From: Afipia felis ATCC 53690
Lineage (GTDB): Bacteria > Pseudomonadota > Alphaproteobacteria > Rhizobiales > Xanthobacteraceae
Reading direction: 5' to 3'
DNA length: 64,000 nucleotides
NCBI RefSeq assembly: GCF_000314735.2
Contig: NZ_KB375270.1
Span: forward strand, 1,364,001 to 1,428,000
In this document: positions 34,050-43,071 of the stretch, piece by piece
How positions within the stretch are numbered: the first letter of the stretch is position 1
How the letters are laid out: every line of letters starts with the position of its first letter
Made by a program: the position numbers and the translations under genes
The notes under the pieces: model-generated
Databases searched by the model: none
The model's input: only the letters and a program-made list of their open reading frames with translations
Told to the model about the DNA's origin: nothing

Positions 34050-35453
34050 TTATGCCTTGGCGCTGTCGGGTGCAGTGGCCAGCGCGCTGTTGGCAACGCT
34101 GCCCGGCTTGTCTCCAACCATCCAGTATTTGGATGCAACCGCCTTAACCAGAAGGTTGCAGATGAAGCCAACCACCAACAAGCCAGCCATGATGTACATG
34201 GTGTTGTTGTAAGCCTGTGCCTTGGGAACACCGTGAGTGATGTTGTACTCACGGAGATAGTTGACGATCACCGGACCGAAGATGCCAGCCATCGACCACG
34301 CGGTCAGCAGCAGGCCGTGGATAGCGCCGACGTACCGGACGCCAAACATATCCTTCAGATAGGCTGGCACCGTCGAGAATCCGCCGCCGTACATCGAAAT
34401 GATGACAAGGAAGCAGCAGACGAACAGAACGACATTCCCGGAATTGCCGGCGAAAGGCACCGTGCAATACAGGATGAAGCCGAGCACCATGTACACGAAG
34501 TACGTGTTCTTGCGGCCGATATAGTCCGACAGCGACGCCCACGAGAAACGGCCGCCCATGTTGAACAGACTCATCAAGCCGACAAAGCCCGCGGCGGCGA
34601 TCGGCGTGATCTTGCCGGGGAACATTTCCTGGCTCATCGCGGAAGCCTGACCGAGCACGCCGATGCCGGCGGTGACGTTCAGACAGAGAACCCACCAGAT
34701 CAGCCAGAACTGCGGAGTCTTGACGGCGTCGTAGACGAAGACGTCGTTACGGGTGATCAGCTTCTTGCTCGTTTCCGGAGCCACGTAGCCGGCCGGAGCC
34801 CAGCCGGGCGCCGGGACGCGCACGATGATCGAACCAACGATCATGAAACAGAAATACACCACCCCGAGCACGATGAAGGTTTCCATGACACCGATGTGCG
34901 TCGGGGTATTGAACTTGCTCATCAACCAGACCGACAGCGGCGAGGCGATAAAGGCGCCGCCACCGAAACCCATGATGGCCATGCCAGTTGCCATGCCGGG
35001 ACGATCCGGAAACCATTTGATCAGCGTCGAGACCGGCGAAATGTAGCCGATGCCGAGCGCGATGCCGCCCAGAACGCCATAGCCGAGATAGATCAGCCAC
35101 AGGGTATGGAGATAGACACCAACCGCCGATACGAAGAAGCCGCCGGCCCAGCAGCAGGCCGCGGTGAACATCGCTTTGCGCGGGCCGCCTTCTTCGACCC
35201 AGCGGCCGAATATGGCGGACGAAACGCCGAGGAAGAAAATCGCGATGGAGAAAATCCACCCGAGCTCGGTGAGCTTCCAATCGCCGGGGGCTGATTGCGT
35301 GATGCCGATCAGCTTGGTCATCGGCAGGTTGAAGACGCTGTAAGCGTAAGCCTGACCGATACAGAGATGCACGCAGAGCGCAGCCGGTGGAACCATCCAC
35401 CGGCTGAAGCCCGGCTTAGCGACCGTATTTTCGCGGTCTAAAAATGAAGCCAT
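34050..35453 (-). CDS. MFS transporter, oxalate/formate antiporter (OxlT) family
   Basis: A 466-residue, 12-segment carrier. The motif-A loop reads GRWVEEGGPRKAMF between TM2 and TM3, and GRFSWASLSDYIGRKNTYF marks the second half. The phrase YAYSVFNLPMTKLIGI early in TM1 and GGIALGIGYISPVSTLIKWFPDRPGMATG are typical of the OxlT family. GAGGGGAG precedes ATG 35453, so the extra 36 residues upstream are not needed. The substrate is a small carboxylate by family; no oxalate-degrading genes (frc/oxc) lie next to it, so the ligand is open. Confidence 0.9.
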   Translation of the reverse strand: MASFLDRENTVAKPGFSRWMVPPAALCVHLCIGQAYAYSVFNLPMTKLIGITQSAPGDWKLTELGWIFSIAIFFLGVSSAIFGRWVEEGGPRKAMFTAACCWAGGFFVSAVGVYLHTLWLIYLGYGVLGGIALGIGYISPVSTLIKWFPDRPGMATGMAIMGFGGGAFIASPLSVWLMSKFNTPTHIGVMETFIVLGVVYFCFMIVGSIIVRVPAPGWAPAGYVAPETSKKLITRNDVFVYDAVKTPQFWLIWWVLCLNVTAGIGVLGQASAMSQEMFPGKITPIAAAGFVGLMSLFNMGGRFSWASLSDYIGRKNTYFVYMVLGFILYCTVPFAGNSGNVVLFVCCFLVIISMYGGGFSTVPAYLKDMFGVRYVGAIHGLLLTAWSMAGIFGPVIVNYLREYNITHGVPKAQAYNNTMYIMAGLLVVGFICNLLVKAVASKYWMVGDKPGSVANSALATAPDSAKA

Positions 35454-35800
35454 GTTGTTTCTCCCCTCACAGCCACTTCTAGGGTGGTCTGCTATCCCAT
35501 TGGCAATCCAGTTTTCTCCGTGCCTCCGCTTCAGCGCGGACTGGGACGTTGCCCAAGGCATCGGCGAGCCGCGAGGATCACGACGCGCGGCATTTCAACT
35601 GATTTAAACCCGCCTCACTTCAGATATTCCCATCCATCGGAATGATAGATGGAATCCATCGGATTGGGACAGAACGTGGAGTTAATGTCGATCAGCCAAA
35701 GGTAGAACGACATTCATTCGGCAGGGCTATGCTGCTCCTGCGAACGGAATCCGACTTCATATTATCGGACCACGATGGAAATGCTGTTGGAGAGCTATGC
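35454..35800. promoter_or_regulatory. 347-base gap: promoter region of the MFS gene with direct repeats
   Basis: No convincing gene. An AT-richer part near 35600-35760 holds two copies of ATCCATCGGA at 35632-35641 and 35654-35663, 22 bases apart (about two helix turns), with the reverse motif GATGG between them. This spacing suits a regulator binding one face of the DNA. A frame at 35642-35986 on the plus strand overlaps tusA and is not a gene. Confidence 0.35.
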
Positions 35801-36028
35801 CTAGCCGAGCTTCTCGATCAGGAAGATGATCCCGCCCATATCGCGCTTCACGACCTCGATACGGTCGCCCGTTTCCCCGATCAGATGAGGGAGATCGATC
35901 GCTGCGAGCGGATCGGTGCAAACGACTTCGATGCTGTCGCCGGGTTGCATGGACTTCAGCGCCTTGCGGGTTCGCAAAACCGGTAAGGGACACTTCAATC
36001 CGCTGAGATCGAGCCGGTGGGATGACAT
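35801..36028 (-). CDS. tusA: TusA-family sulfur carrier protein
   Basis: A 75-residue protein with the SirA/TusA fold. The key motif CPLPVLRTRKAL carries the single cysteine that holds persulfide sulfur. LDLSGLKCP at the start and DSIEVVCTDPLAAIDLP in the middle are typical. Known roles are sulfur relay for tRNA thiolation and for molybdenum-cofactor enzymes. It lies 5 bases after moeA on the same strand, which favours a molybdenum-cofactor or formate dehydrogenase sulfur-relay role. Confidence 0.9.
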   Translation of the reverse strand: MSSHRLDLSGLKCPLPVLRTRKALKSMQPGDSIEVVCTDPLAAIDLPHLIGETGDRIEVVKRDMGGIIFLIEKLG

Positions 36029-36033
36029 TGTCG

Positions 36034-37287
36034 TTACAGCAGGCTCGAATACGGAAGGAAGTTGAGCAGATCGCCCGGCTTGATGCTGGAGACAGTCTCT
36101 TCCAGTTCAACGAGGCCGTCGGTCTGTACCAGCGATGACAGCAGGCCCGCGCCTTCGCGCGGAAATTTCACGGCGTCGAAAAACCCGGCATCGCCTTGTT
36201 TCAGCGCCACCCGGATATATTCCCGGCGCCCTGCCTTCTTGCGATAATCGAATGCCGCGCGCACACGCAGCGGAACGAGTGGTATCGGAGACGTTCCCGC
36301 AAGAGCGAGAATCGCAGGCCGCACCACATAGGTAAAGGTGACGAAGCCCGCCACCGGATTGCCTGGCAAACCGATAAACGGCGTGCCGTCAATTACCCCC
36401 ATCGCCACCGGACGGCCCGGCTTGATCGCCATGCGCCAGAACACCAGCGAGCCGATGATCTCGATCGCTGCTCTGACATGATCCTCCTCACCCGTCGAAA
36501 CGCCGCCGGTGGTCAGGATCAGGTCACACCTTTGTGCAGCCTGTTTCAGCGCCGCTGCGAGCATCGCCCGATCATCGCGAAGGATGCCGAGGTCCATAAC
36601 CTCGCAGCCGAGGCGGAGCAGCATCGCGCTCAGCATGGTGCGATTGGAATCGAACAGTTGCGCCGCGGCTCGCTCCTCACCCGGCGCCACCACTTCGTTT
36701 CCTGTCGAGAAGACGGCAACGCGCGGACGCCGGCGTACCGCAAGCTCGGTCAACCCGAGCGCCGCCGCCAGCGCAACATCCTGCGGGCGCATCCGCTTGC
36801 CTTTCGACAAGGCAATGGAGCCTTGCGAAATATCCTCGCCGGCCAGACGAACGTTCGCCCCCGGTTCGAGGCCGGGCGGCAGCAGGACGGTACCATCGCC
36901 GACCTCGACGTCTTCCTGCATGTAGACCGTGTCGGCGCCCGGCGGCATCGGCGCGCCCGTGAAAATGCGGATCACATGGCCGGGCCGGATGACTTCATTC
37001 GCTATGGCGCCCGCCGTAACGCGGTTCTGCACCTTGAATTCACGTTCGCCACCGACCGGTACATCCTCGCCGCGCACCGCATAACCATCCACGGCGGAAT
37101 TCATGAAGGATGGAATGTTGATCGGCGCAATCACATCGGCCGCAAGGGTTCGGCCATCGGCAGAAGACACCTCGACGCTCTCGATGTCTTCGACCGGCGT
37201 CAGGCGCGAAGTGATGATGGCCAACGCCTCATCGACCTTCATCATCGGGCCACCGAATGCGAAACAATCATCCGAGAGTTGCGCCAT
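36034..37287 (-). CDS. moeA: Molybdopterin molybdotransferase MoeA
   Basis: A 417-residue enzyme that inserts molybdate into adenylylated molybdopterin. Motifs: FMNSAVDGYAVRGEDV, IFTGAPMPPGADTVYMQED, RVAVFSTGNEVVAPGEE, and ILTTGGVSTGEEDHVRAA with the MPT-binding TTGGVS loop, then FIGLPGNPVAGFVTF. Four-domain length is normal. ATG at 37287 begins MAQLSDDC; a start at the second Met pair (MMKVDEAL) is also possible. Gene order mobB-moeA-tusA with gaps of 3 and 5 bases indicates one operon for cofactor completion. Confidence 0.96.
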   Translation of the reverse strand: MAQLSDDCFAFGGPMMKVDEALAIITSRLTPVEDIESVEVSSADGRTLAADVIAPINIPSFMNSAVDGYAVRGEDVPVGGEREFKVQNRVTAGAIANEVIRPGHVIRIFTGAPMPPGADTVYMQEDVEVGDGTVLLPPGLEPGANVRLAGEDISQGSIALSKGKRMRPQDVALAAALGLTELAVRRRPRVAVFSTGNEVVAPGEERAAAQLFDSNRTMLSAMLLRLGCEVMDLGILRDDRAMLAAALKQAAQRCDLILTTGGVSTGEEDHVRAAIEIIGSLVFWRMAIKPGRPVAMGVIDGTPFIGLPGNPVAGFVTFTYVVRPAILALAGTSPIPLVPLRVRAAFDYRKKAGRREYIRVALKQGDAGFFDAVKFPREGAGLLSSLVQTDGLVELEETVSSIKPGDLLNFLPYSSLL

Positions 37288-37290
37288 GCT

Positions 37291-37815
37291 TCAACCCATC
37301 GTGGCACGCGCGAGAAGCTCGTCGCGATTCTCGGCATGTGCTTTCACGAAATCCGCAATCGCAGGAATGTCGTTGAGACCCAGCACCGGCAATTCGCTCT
37401 CCACGCGCACATCGGTCGCGACCGCGATGATGTTCGGATCGTTCGGAAACATCAACGGCTTGGCATTCTCGGCGCGATAGATCTCGATCTTGCGATGCTC
37501 CTGCGCCTTGAACCCCTCGATGATGACGTAATCAACGGGCGCCATTTTCGACAGCAACTCGAAAAGCGATGGTTCGGGATCACCGCGTAGCTCGTTCAGC
37601 AATGCCCACCGTTTCGCCGAGGAGATCAGCACCTGCGTCGCGCCGGCCTGGCGATGGACCCAGGAATCCTTGCCCGGCTTGTCCATATCGAACTCGTGAT
37701 GTGCGTGCTTGATGACGGAGACACGCGCGCCTTCGCCGATCAGATGCGGCACGAGGCGCGACAGCAGCGTGGTCTTTCCCGCCCCGCTCCATCCGGCCAG
37801 CCCGATCACCCGCAT
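37291..37815 (-). CDS. mobB: Molybdopterin-guanine dinucleotide biosynthesis protein MobB
   Basis: A 174-residue GTP-binding adaptor. The P-loop is [14 protein letters not shown] at the N-terminus, followed by [28 protein letters not shown], a clear MobB signature. It assists MobA in making bis-MGD. GGAG lies about 6 bases before ATG 37815; a GTG at 37827 would add four residues. It is divergent from mobA with about 106 bases between. Confidence 0.94.
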   Translation of the reverse strand: MRVIGLAGWSGAGKTTLLSRLVPHLIGEGARVSVIKHAHHEFDMDKPGKDSWVHRQAGATQVLISSAKRWALLNELRGDPEPSLFELLSKMAPVDYVIIEGFKAQEHRKIEIYRAENAKPLMFPNDPNIIAVATDVRVESELPVLGLNDIPAIADFVKAHAENRDELLARATMG

Positions 37816-37921
37816 CGCATTCTCCACTCTATTCTTAGCGTGCTATAGCGTGACTGTCGCCCGGCACAAGCCGCAAGGCGTCAAATCGATGCGGACTGCA
37901 GGAACCATGAGGACGGATCGC

Positions 37922-38554
37922 ATGATAGAAAATGGCTATCCGCCCACGCCCGGCGTAATTCTGGCGGGCGGCCTCGCCCGCCGCATGGGCGGCGGCGACA
38001 AGCCGATGCGGCTCATTGCCGGGCGTCCTATTCTGGAGCGCGTGATCGACCGTCTCGCACCGCAATGCGATGGGCTGGTGCTCAACGCCAATGGCGATCC
38101 CGCACGCTTTAAGGCGTTCGGCCTGCCAGTTGTGTCCGATGACGTCGCGGACTTCCCCGGTCCGCTTGCTGGGGTGCTGGCGGGCCTGGAATGGGCGGTG
38201 GTGAACCGTCCTGGCGTCCAATATGTCCTCACCGCCGCAGGCGACTGTCCCTTCCTGCCGCGCGACCTCGTGTCCCGCCTGCATCAGGCCCGGCGTGACA
38301 ACGATGCCGAAATTGCGGTCGCCGAATCCGGCGGTCAGATGCATCCGATTATCGCGATCTGGAATGTCGAGATTCGTCATGCCATCCGGCATGCCCTGAC
38401 GGTCGAGGACTTCCGCAAGGCTCATGCCTTCGTGCGCCGATTCCGGCTGGCGCAGGCGTCATGGCCAACCGAACCGCTCGACCCGTTCTTTAATGCCAAT
38501 CAAGCGGATGACCTCGCGGAAGCGACGCGGCTTGCAGCGCTCGACGGCGGGTGA
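37922..38554 (+). CDS. mobA: Molybdenum cofactor guanylyltransferase MobA
   Basis: A 210-residue nucleotidyltransferase that joins GMP from GTP to molybdopterin. The N-terminal GTP loop reads [18 protein letters not shown], and [16 protein letters not shown] is the metal-binding region. Length is typical. Starts at 37907 or 37889 in frame are possible; 37922 was chosen because GAGGACGGA lies upstream. A rho-independent hairpin follows at 38619-38642. Confidence 0.93.
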   Translation: MIENGYPPTPGVILAGGLARRMGGGDKPMRLIAGRPILERVIDRLAPQCDGLVLNANGDPARFKAFGLPVVSDDVADFPGPLAGVLAGLEWAVVNRPGVQYVLTAAGDCPFLPRDLVSRLHQARRDNDAEIAVAESGGQMHPIIAIWNVEIRHAIRHALTVEDFRKAHAFVRRFRLAQASWPTEPLDPFFNANQADDLAEATRLAALDGG

Positions 38555-38618
38555 CAGCGCTTCGGAGGAGCAGCCTGCGATTGCAGCAGGCGAATTCCTT
38601 TATTCTCGAGGCAACAAA

Positions 38619-38642
38619 AAAGGCCGGCTTTCGCCGGCCTTT
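38619..38642. terminator. Bidirectional terminator between mobA and the outer-membrane barrel gene
   Basis: A GC stem GGCCGGC (38622-38628) / GCCGGCC (38633-38639) extended by AAA/TTT pairs, loop TTTC. On the minus strand a T6 run follows and on the plus strand T4, so it can end both convergent transcripts, best for the barrel gene. Confidence 0.8.
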
Positions 38643-38672
38643 TCGTTGGATCGCGTGAGCGATCAGCAAGTC

Positions 38673-39377
38673 TTAGTAGCGGGCAACAACCGGGCCACCC
38701 CAGTTGAAGTGGTAGTTGATGCCGGCCTTCACAGTGTGAAGGTCGTCGCTGTAGCGCACGGTACCGGGAGCAAACGCCACGGTGGTGTGATCGAAGTTGT
38801 AATACTGGTACTCGATCTTCGCCGACCAGGCCGGAGCGAACATGTATTCGAGGCCAGCGCCGACGGTGTAGCCAGTGTCCTTGCGGTCAACCAGGGCCAG
38901 CGAGGTCGAGTCGATGCCGCCGTTGTCGCGGAATGCAACACCGCCCTTGGCGTAGATCATGCCAGGACCCCAGGTGTAGCCGAGACGGCCAGTGACCGAA
39001 GCCAGCCAGTCGTTCTTGATGCGGATCGCATCGGTGCCGTCGCTGAAGGTATGACGGTTGCTCGACAGCCCGTTGAATTCGCCCTCGAGACCGACAACCC
39101 AGTTCGGAGCGAACTGGTAGTTGGCGCCGACAACGCCGCCGCCGAGGAACGAGCTGTCGTTACGGGTGCCGACAATAGCCGCGTTATCCGTGGTGAAGCC
39201 GCTCGAGCCCTGGAACGCGCCGCCAACCTGGGCACCGATGTAGAAACCGGTCCAGTTGTAGATCGGGGCAACGTAAGCCGGCGGAGCCTTGGTATAGGGG
39301 CGGGCCGCGAGGTCAGCAGCGAACACCGAGGTCGAGCTCAGAGCCGCGACAGTGGCTGCAAGAAGGATCTTTTTCAT
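38673..39377 (-). CDS. Outer-membrane beta-barrel protein, Omp25/RopB-like porin family
   Basis: A 234-residue protein. The signal peptide KKILLAATVAALSSTSVFA is cleaved before ADLAARPYTKAPP, a start typical of small abundant outer-membrane proteins in Bradyrhizobium and relatives. PIYNWTGFYIGAQVGGAF opens an 8-strand barrel, and the C-terminal strand NYHFNWGGPVVARY ends in an aromatic residue for BAM recognition. GGGAG lies 9 bases before ATG 39377. It is probably a structural surface protein; it is not a gated porin by size. Confidence 0.88.
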   Translation of the reverse strand: MKKILLAATVAALSSTSVFAADLAARPYTKAPPAYVAPIYNWTGFYIGAQVGGAFQGSSGFTTDNAAIVGTRNDSSFLGGGVVGANYQFAPNWVVGLEGEFNGLSSNRHTFSDGTDAIRIKNDWLASVTGRLGYTWGPGMIYAKGGVAFRDNGGIDSTSLALVDRKDTGYTVGAGLEYMFAPAWSAKIEYQYYNFDHTTVAFAPGTVRYSDDLHTVKAGINYHFNWGGPVVARY

Positions 39378-39668
39378 AGAGGTAGTCTCCCAAACGTCCG
39401 TAGAAGTCGAATGAACGCTATTGACCACGATGCGGCGCAAAATGCTGTAGCGAAAACACCACAGTGAACTTTCAAAAACCGTAGCGTAAACAAGGCAATA
39501 ACGTGGCAACACCACACGGGAACTCAGGCGAACAAATCCGGATTTTCGGTACCTCAGAACCGTTTCGCCTCCATTGGTAGATTGGTTTTCTCCTGATGGG
39601 ACATGTTCCGGAACGAATCCGCCCTCGCGCCATTGAGTCGGCTGGCCTTGCGTAACCCGGAGTTAACG

Positions 39669-40535
39669 ATGGCGCCCCGTGCGAACTGGAAGGGCTTCCT
39701 CCGTTTGTCCCTCGTCACCTGCCCCGTCGCGCTGTTTCCCGCGACATCCGAGACCGACAAGATTCGCTTCAACCAGATCAACAAGAACACCGGTCATCGA
39801 ATCAAATACGCCAAGGTCGATGCCGAGACCGGCGAGGAAGTTGAGCGCGAGGACATCGTCAAAGGCTACAAGGTCGACACCGACACATATATTCAAGTCA
39901 GCGACGACGAACTCGACAACATCGCGCTGGAATCGGCCCACACCATCGACATCGACGAATTCGTCCCTCGGAACGAGATCGACAATCGTTTCCTGATTCG
40001 TCCCTATTACATTGTTCCCGACGGCAAGGTCGGCCAAGACGCCTATGCCGTGATCCGCGAGACGATCCGCTCCATGAACATGATGGCGCTCGGACGCATC
40101 GTGCTGACCAACCGCGAACACGTCATAGCGCTGGAGCCGCTGGAGAAGGGATTGATGGGCACGCTGTTGCGCTTCCCTTACGAGGTGCGCGACGAGGCCG
40201 ACTATTTCGGCGACATCAAGGATGTCAAAGTCACCAAGGAAATGCTCGACCTTGCCAAACACATCGTCGAGGGCAAGACCGGCGATTTTGATCCCAGTCA
40301 TTTCGAGGATCATTATGAGAGTGCGCTTACCGAACTGATCGACCGCAAACGTTCGGGCCAGAAGATCAAGGCACCGAGCACGCCCCGCGAAAGCGGTAAC
40401 GTCATCAATCTGATGGATGCGCTCCGCGAGAGCCTGAAAGGCAATGCCAAATCCGCGCGTCGCCCGGCTCGCACCACTCCCCGCGCGACCAAAAAGCAGA
40501 CCAGTTCGAAGGCGCGCGCCCGCAAGGCAAGCTAG
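39669..40535 (+). CDS. ku: Bacterial Ku protein (non-homologous end joining)
   Basis: A 288-residue Ku core: WKGFLRLSLVTCPVALFPAT, RFNQINKNTGHRIKYAKVD, and EVEREDIVKGY, then a basic Lys/Arg-rich tail (RRPARTTPRATKKQTSSKARARKAS). It forms a homodimeric ring on broken DNA ends and recruits the LigD ligase/polymerase. No ligD gene is in this window, so the partner lies elsewhere. Start 39669 is chosen because the conserved core starts there; ATG 39603 would add 22 unmatched residues. Confidence 0.94.
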   Translation: MAPRANWKGFLRLSLVTCPVALFPATSETDKIRFNQINKNTGHRIKYAKVDAETGEEVEREDIVKGYKVDTDTYIQVSDDELDNIALESAHTIDIDEFVPRNEIDNRFLIRPYYIVPDGKVGQDAYAVIRETIRSMNMMALGRIVLTNREHVIALEPLEKGLMGTLLRFPYEVRDEADYFGDIKDVKVTKEMLDLAKHIVEGKTGDFDPSHFEDHYESALTELIDRKRSGQKIKAPSTPRESGNVINLMDALRESLKGNAKSARRPARTTPRATKKQTSSKARARKAS

Positions 40536-40562
40536 AGAGGATTGGCCGCTTAAGGCAGCGCC

Positions 40563-41360
40563 TTATTTCTTCTTCCCGTGGGCGCGGAAGACGACCGGCA
40601 GCGTGAAACTCAATCCTTCGTCCGCAACCAGCGGCGGCGGCGCGGGCACGGGATCGGAGCGCTTCAGCATCGCGAGCGCCGCCTGATCGAATTCGGGATA
40701 TCCCGAACCCTGGACAATCGTGCTCGAAATGATGTGGCCGGTCCGGTCGATTTCGAAACTCACCATGATCTTGACGCTGACATCGGAGCGATCGGTCGGA
40801 TAGCGCTTGTGATGGTCGAGGTGCGCGACCAGTTCCTTCTGCCACGTCGTCTTGATGCGCTGCTTGCTCGCGCCAGTGCCTTGCGCCAGCGTCGTCGACC
40901 GATCGGATTGCTGGGCCGCCTCCGAGGTCGGCATCGCGGTCGCTTCCGCGGCTATCGACTCCGTCGAGGGCGCCTGCTGCTTGGCAGCGACATTCGGATC
41001 ATCTTCTTTCGGGTCGGTGGCCTTGTCGGGAGATACCACCCGGTCCGGGTCTTCGGATTCGATCGGCTTATCCTGCGGCAGGTCGGTCTTCTTCACCTCC
41101 GCCTTCTGCTCCGTCACCTGCGGCGAAGCCGCGGAGGCTTCAGTGTCCGGTCCCGGTGGCAGGTCCGTCGCCTCACCGCGTGGCGCAAGAAATTCGAGGC
41201 CCACCTCGATGCCGGCTGCACCCAGTTCGTCGTCGTCAGCCGTGTCGGTCAGACTCGTCACCGCGATGGCCGCAACCGCGCCATGCAGGATCAAGGCCGC
41301 GATGGCGGCGAACAGCCATACGCGCCTCGACGGGTCGTTCCACAGCCGGTTCAGGAACAT
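40563..41360 (-). CDS. tonB: TonB family energy transducer
   Basis: A 265-residue protein with one N-terminal membrane segment (VWLFAAIAALILHGAVAAIAVTSL), a long acidic/proline-containing periplasmic spacer, and a C-terminal TonB domain (LVAHLDHHKRYPTDRSDVSVKIMVSFEIDRTGHI). It carries energy from ExbBD to outer-membrane TonB-dependent receptors. It follows exbD by 11 bases. No receptor gene is next to the operon. Confidence 0.9.
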   Translation of the reverse strand: MFLNRLWNDPSRRVWLFAAIAALILHGAVAAIAVTSLTDTADDDELGAAGIEVGLEFLAPRGEATDLPPGPDTEASAASPQVTEQKAEVKKTDLPQDKPIESEDPDRVVSPDKATDPKEDDPNVAAKQQAPSTESIAAEATAMPTSEAAQQSDRSTTLAQGTGASKQRIKTTWQKELVAHLDHHKRYPTDRSDVSVKIMVSFEIDRTGHIISSTIVQGSGYPEFDQAALAMLKRSDPVPAPPPLVADEGLSFTLPVVFRAHGKKK

Positions 41361-41371
41361 CGTTCTTCCGG

Positions 41372-41836
41372 TTATTGCGGCTTCGCCGCCGGGATGGCCG
41401 TGCCGGTGCTGTCAGGCACACCCTCGAGCGCCACCAGCGCCACTTTCAGATATCCACCGGCACGAAGGATTTCGAGAACATCCATCATGTTGCCGTAAGA
41501 CACCGCGCGGTCTGCGCGCAGGAAGATACGGCGGTCCTTGTTGCCCTCTCCGGCTGCATCGAGCGCGTTCACGAGATCGACCCGCTTCACGGGCGTCTCG
41601 CCAATCGCGACAGCGAGGTCGGACTTGATGGTCACATAGGTCGGCTTGTCCGGCTTCTTCGTCGGCGTCGCGGTCGAAGACGGCAGATCCACCGGCAAGT
41701 CGACGGTGGAGAGCGGCGCCGCAACCATGAAGATGATCAGAAGAACCAGAATGACGTCGATAAACGGCGTGACGTTGATCTCATGCGTTTCGCTGAGATC
41801 GTCGCCATCATCGACATCGTTGAACGTAACACCCAC
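41372..41836 (-). CDS. exbD: ExbD biopolymer transport protein
   Basis: A 154-residue protein with one membrane segment. The conserved membrane aspartate is in INVTPFIDVILVLLIIFMVAAPL. The periplasmic domain carries VDLPSSTATPTKKPDKPTYVTI. It forms the proton channel with ExbB. It lies between exbB (12-base gap) and tonB (11-base gap). Confidence 0.95.
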   Translation of the reverse strand: MGVTFNDVDDGDDLSETHEINVTPFIDVILVLLIIFMVAAPLSTVDLPVDLPSSTATPTKKPDKPTYVTIKSDLAVAIGETPVKRVDLVNALDAAGEGNKDRRIFLRADRAVSYGNMMDVLEILRAGGYLKVALVALEGVPDSTGTAIPAAKPQ

Positions 41837-41848
41837 GAACCGTCTCCG

Positions 41849-42751
41849 TTATTCGGCTGCGTGCGAGACCGCGCTATGGCCACGGTCGAGATCGCGCGAT
41901 AGCAGACGGCCCGCCGCCCCGGACGCCTGGCTGACAAGCTCCAGATAGCGCTTCGTCACGCGGGAGAAGTGATTGTAGATGATGACCGCCGGGATCGCCG
42001 CGACGAGGCCCATGGCGGTTGCGAGCAGCGCTTCCGCGATGCCCGGTGCAACCACGGCGAGGTTGGTCGTCTGCATCTTCGAGATGCCGATGAACGAGTT
42101 CATGATGCCCCAAACCGTGCCGAACAGGCCGACGAACGGCGCGGTCGCGCCGATGGTCGCGAGCATGCCCATGCCGAGGCGCATCCGGCGTGCCTCGCTA
42201 CGTGTCAGTTCAGCGAACAGCGACGCCGCCCGCTCCTTGATGCCCGCATCGCCGACAATGCCGGACGACAGCCGCACTTCATGAACGGCCATTGCCAGGA
42301 ACGATGACAGCACGGTCTTGCCGGTGCCGAGCGCCATGCGTGCCTCGGCCAGCGTGCGCGAGTTCGACACCGCGCGGAGCGCATCCTTGAGCCGCTTCTG
42401 CGCCACGAACTGCTCACGCATTTTCGCAAAGCAGATCGTCCACGTCATCAACGACGCGAACGCGAGACCGATCATCACGAGCTTGACCACGATATCGGCC
42501 GACATGAACATCGACCACGGCGACAGATCGTGCGGAACCGCCATGCCCTTTGCAGCCTCCGCCGCTGGTAACGCCGTGGGCGCAGGTGTTGCAGTCGCAG
42601 TCGGCGCGGTCGCTGACGGTACGGCAGGCGCAGGCGAACTGACCGCCGGAGCAGCGGACTGCGCAGGAACAGCCTGCTGTGCCAATACGGGTGCAACGCC
42701 TGACAGACAGGCGATAATCGAAAGGCACGTGATCAAGCGAATGGTTTTCAT
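41849..42751 (-). CDS. exbB: ExbB biopolymer transport protein (long form)
   Basis: A 300-residue protein. It has a signal peptide (TIRLITCLSIIACLSGVAPVLA) and an alanine/proline-rich periplasmic extension of about 45 residues, then three membrane segments: IVVKLVMIGLAFASLMTWTI, MLATIGATAPFVGLFGTVWGIM and LLATAMGLVAAIPAVIIY. This is the long ExbB type found in many Proteobacteria. It starts the exbB-exbD-tonB operon. The start was set at ATG 42751, directly before the signal peptide. Confidence 0.94.
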   Translation of the reverse strand: MKTIRLITCLSIIACLSGVAPVLAQQAVPAQSAAPAVSSPAPAVPSATAPTATATPAPTALPAAEAAKGMAVPHDLSPWSMFMSADIVVKLVMIGLAFASLMTWTICFAKMREQFVAQKRLKDALRAVSNSRTLAEARMALGTGKTVLSSFLAMAVHEVRLSSGIVGDAGIKERAASLFAELTRSEARRMRLGMGMLATIGATAPFVGLFGTVWGIMNSFIGISKMQTTNLAVVAPGIAEALLATAMGLVAAIPAVIIYNHFSRVTKRYLELVSQASGAAGRLLSRDLDRGHSAVSHAAE

Positions 42752-43071
42752 ACGTCGGCCCAGTAGCAATGAGGTTGCGAACAATGCCGGTCAATTTGAC
42801 CGTTTCAGGGTCATCCCGACCCGGCTGTCCGATCAAGGCCTGAACGGCCCTCGGGACCGAACCTGCCAAACTCGTCTCCTTGTTAGCCCTGTATGTCCCA
42901 GGAGAGGGCTCAAGTCATTCTTCGACGTGCATTTTTTGGCTTTGAAAGGATAGAATAGGTCTAGAATTCCGCGATAGCGGTAATGCTCGCGGCCAGCCAC
43001 AGTGCCCGCCTCTGCCGCTTCTCCCCCCAGCATGTTAAAATGCTTGGAGTTTTCTCAATTCCCGGTGATTT
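42752..43071. other. 320-base gap between divergent exbB and bioF
   Basis: No gene is seen. The gap must hold the exbB and bioF promoters. I looked for a BioR-type TTATNNATAA box and for a clear iron-response (Irr/Fur) box and found no good match; TCTAGAATTC at about 42960 is only a partial resemblance. Confidence 0.5.

Noticed and set aside
33219..35294. 691-codon frame opposite beta-lactamase and the MFS gene
   Set aside because: It crosses two genes and two hairpins and is rich in Arg/His/Gln; a shadow frame.
35642..35986. 114-codon frame across the end of tusA and the upstream gap
   Set aside because: Most of it lies antisense to tusA, and it has no ribosome site or family resemblance.
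42955..42975. Possible iron-response (Irr/Fur-like) box upstream of exbB
   Set aside because: Only TCTAGAATTC resembles the motif; it lies more than 200 bases from the exbB start and the match is too partial.
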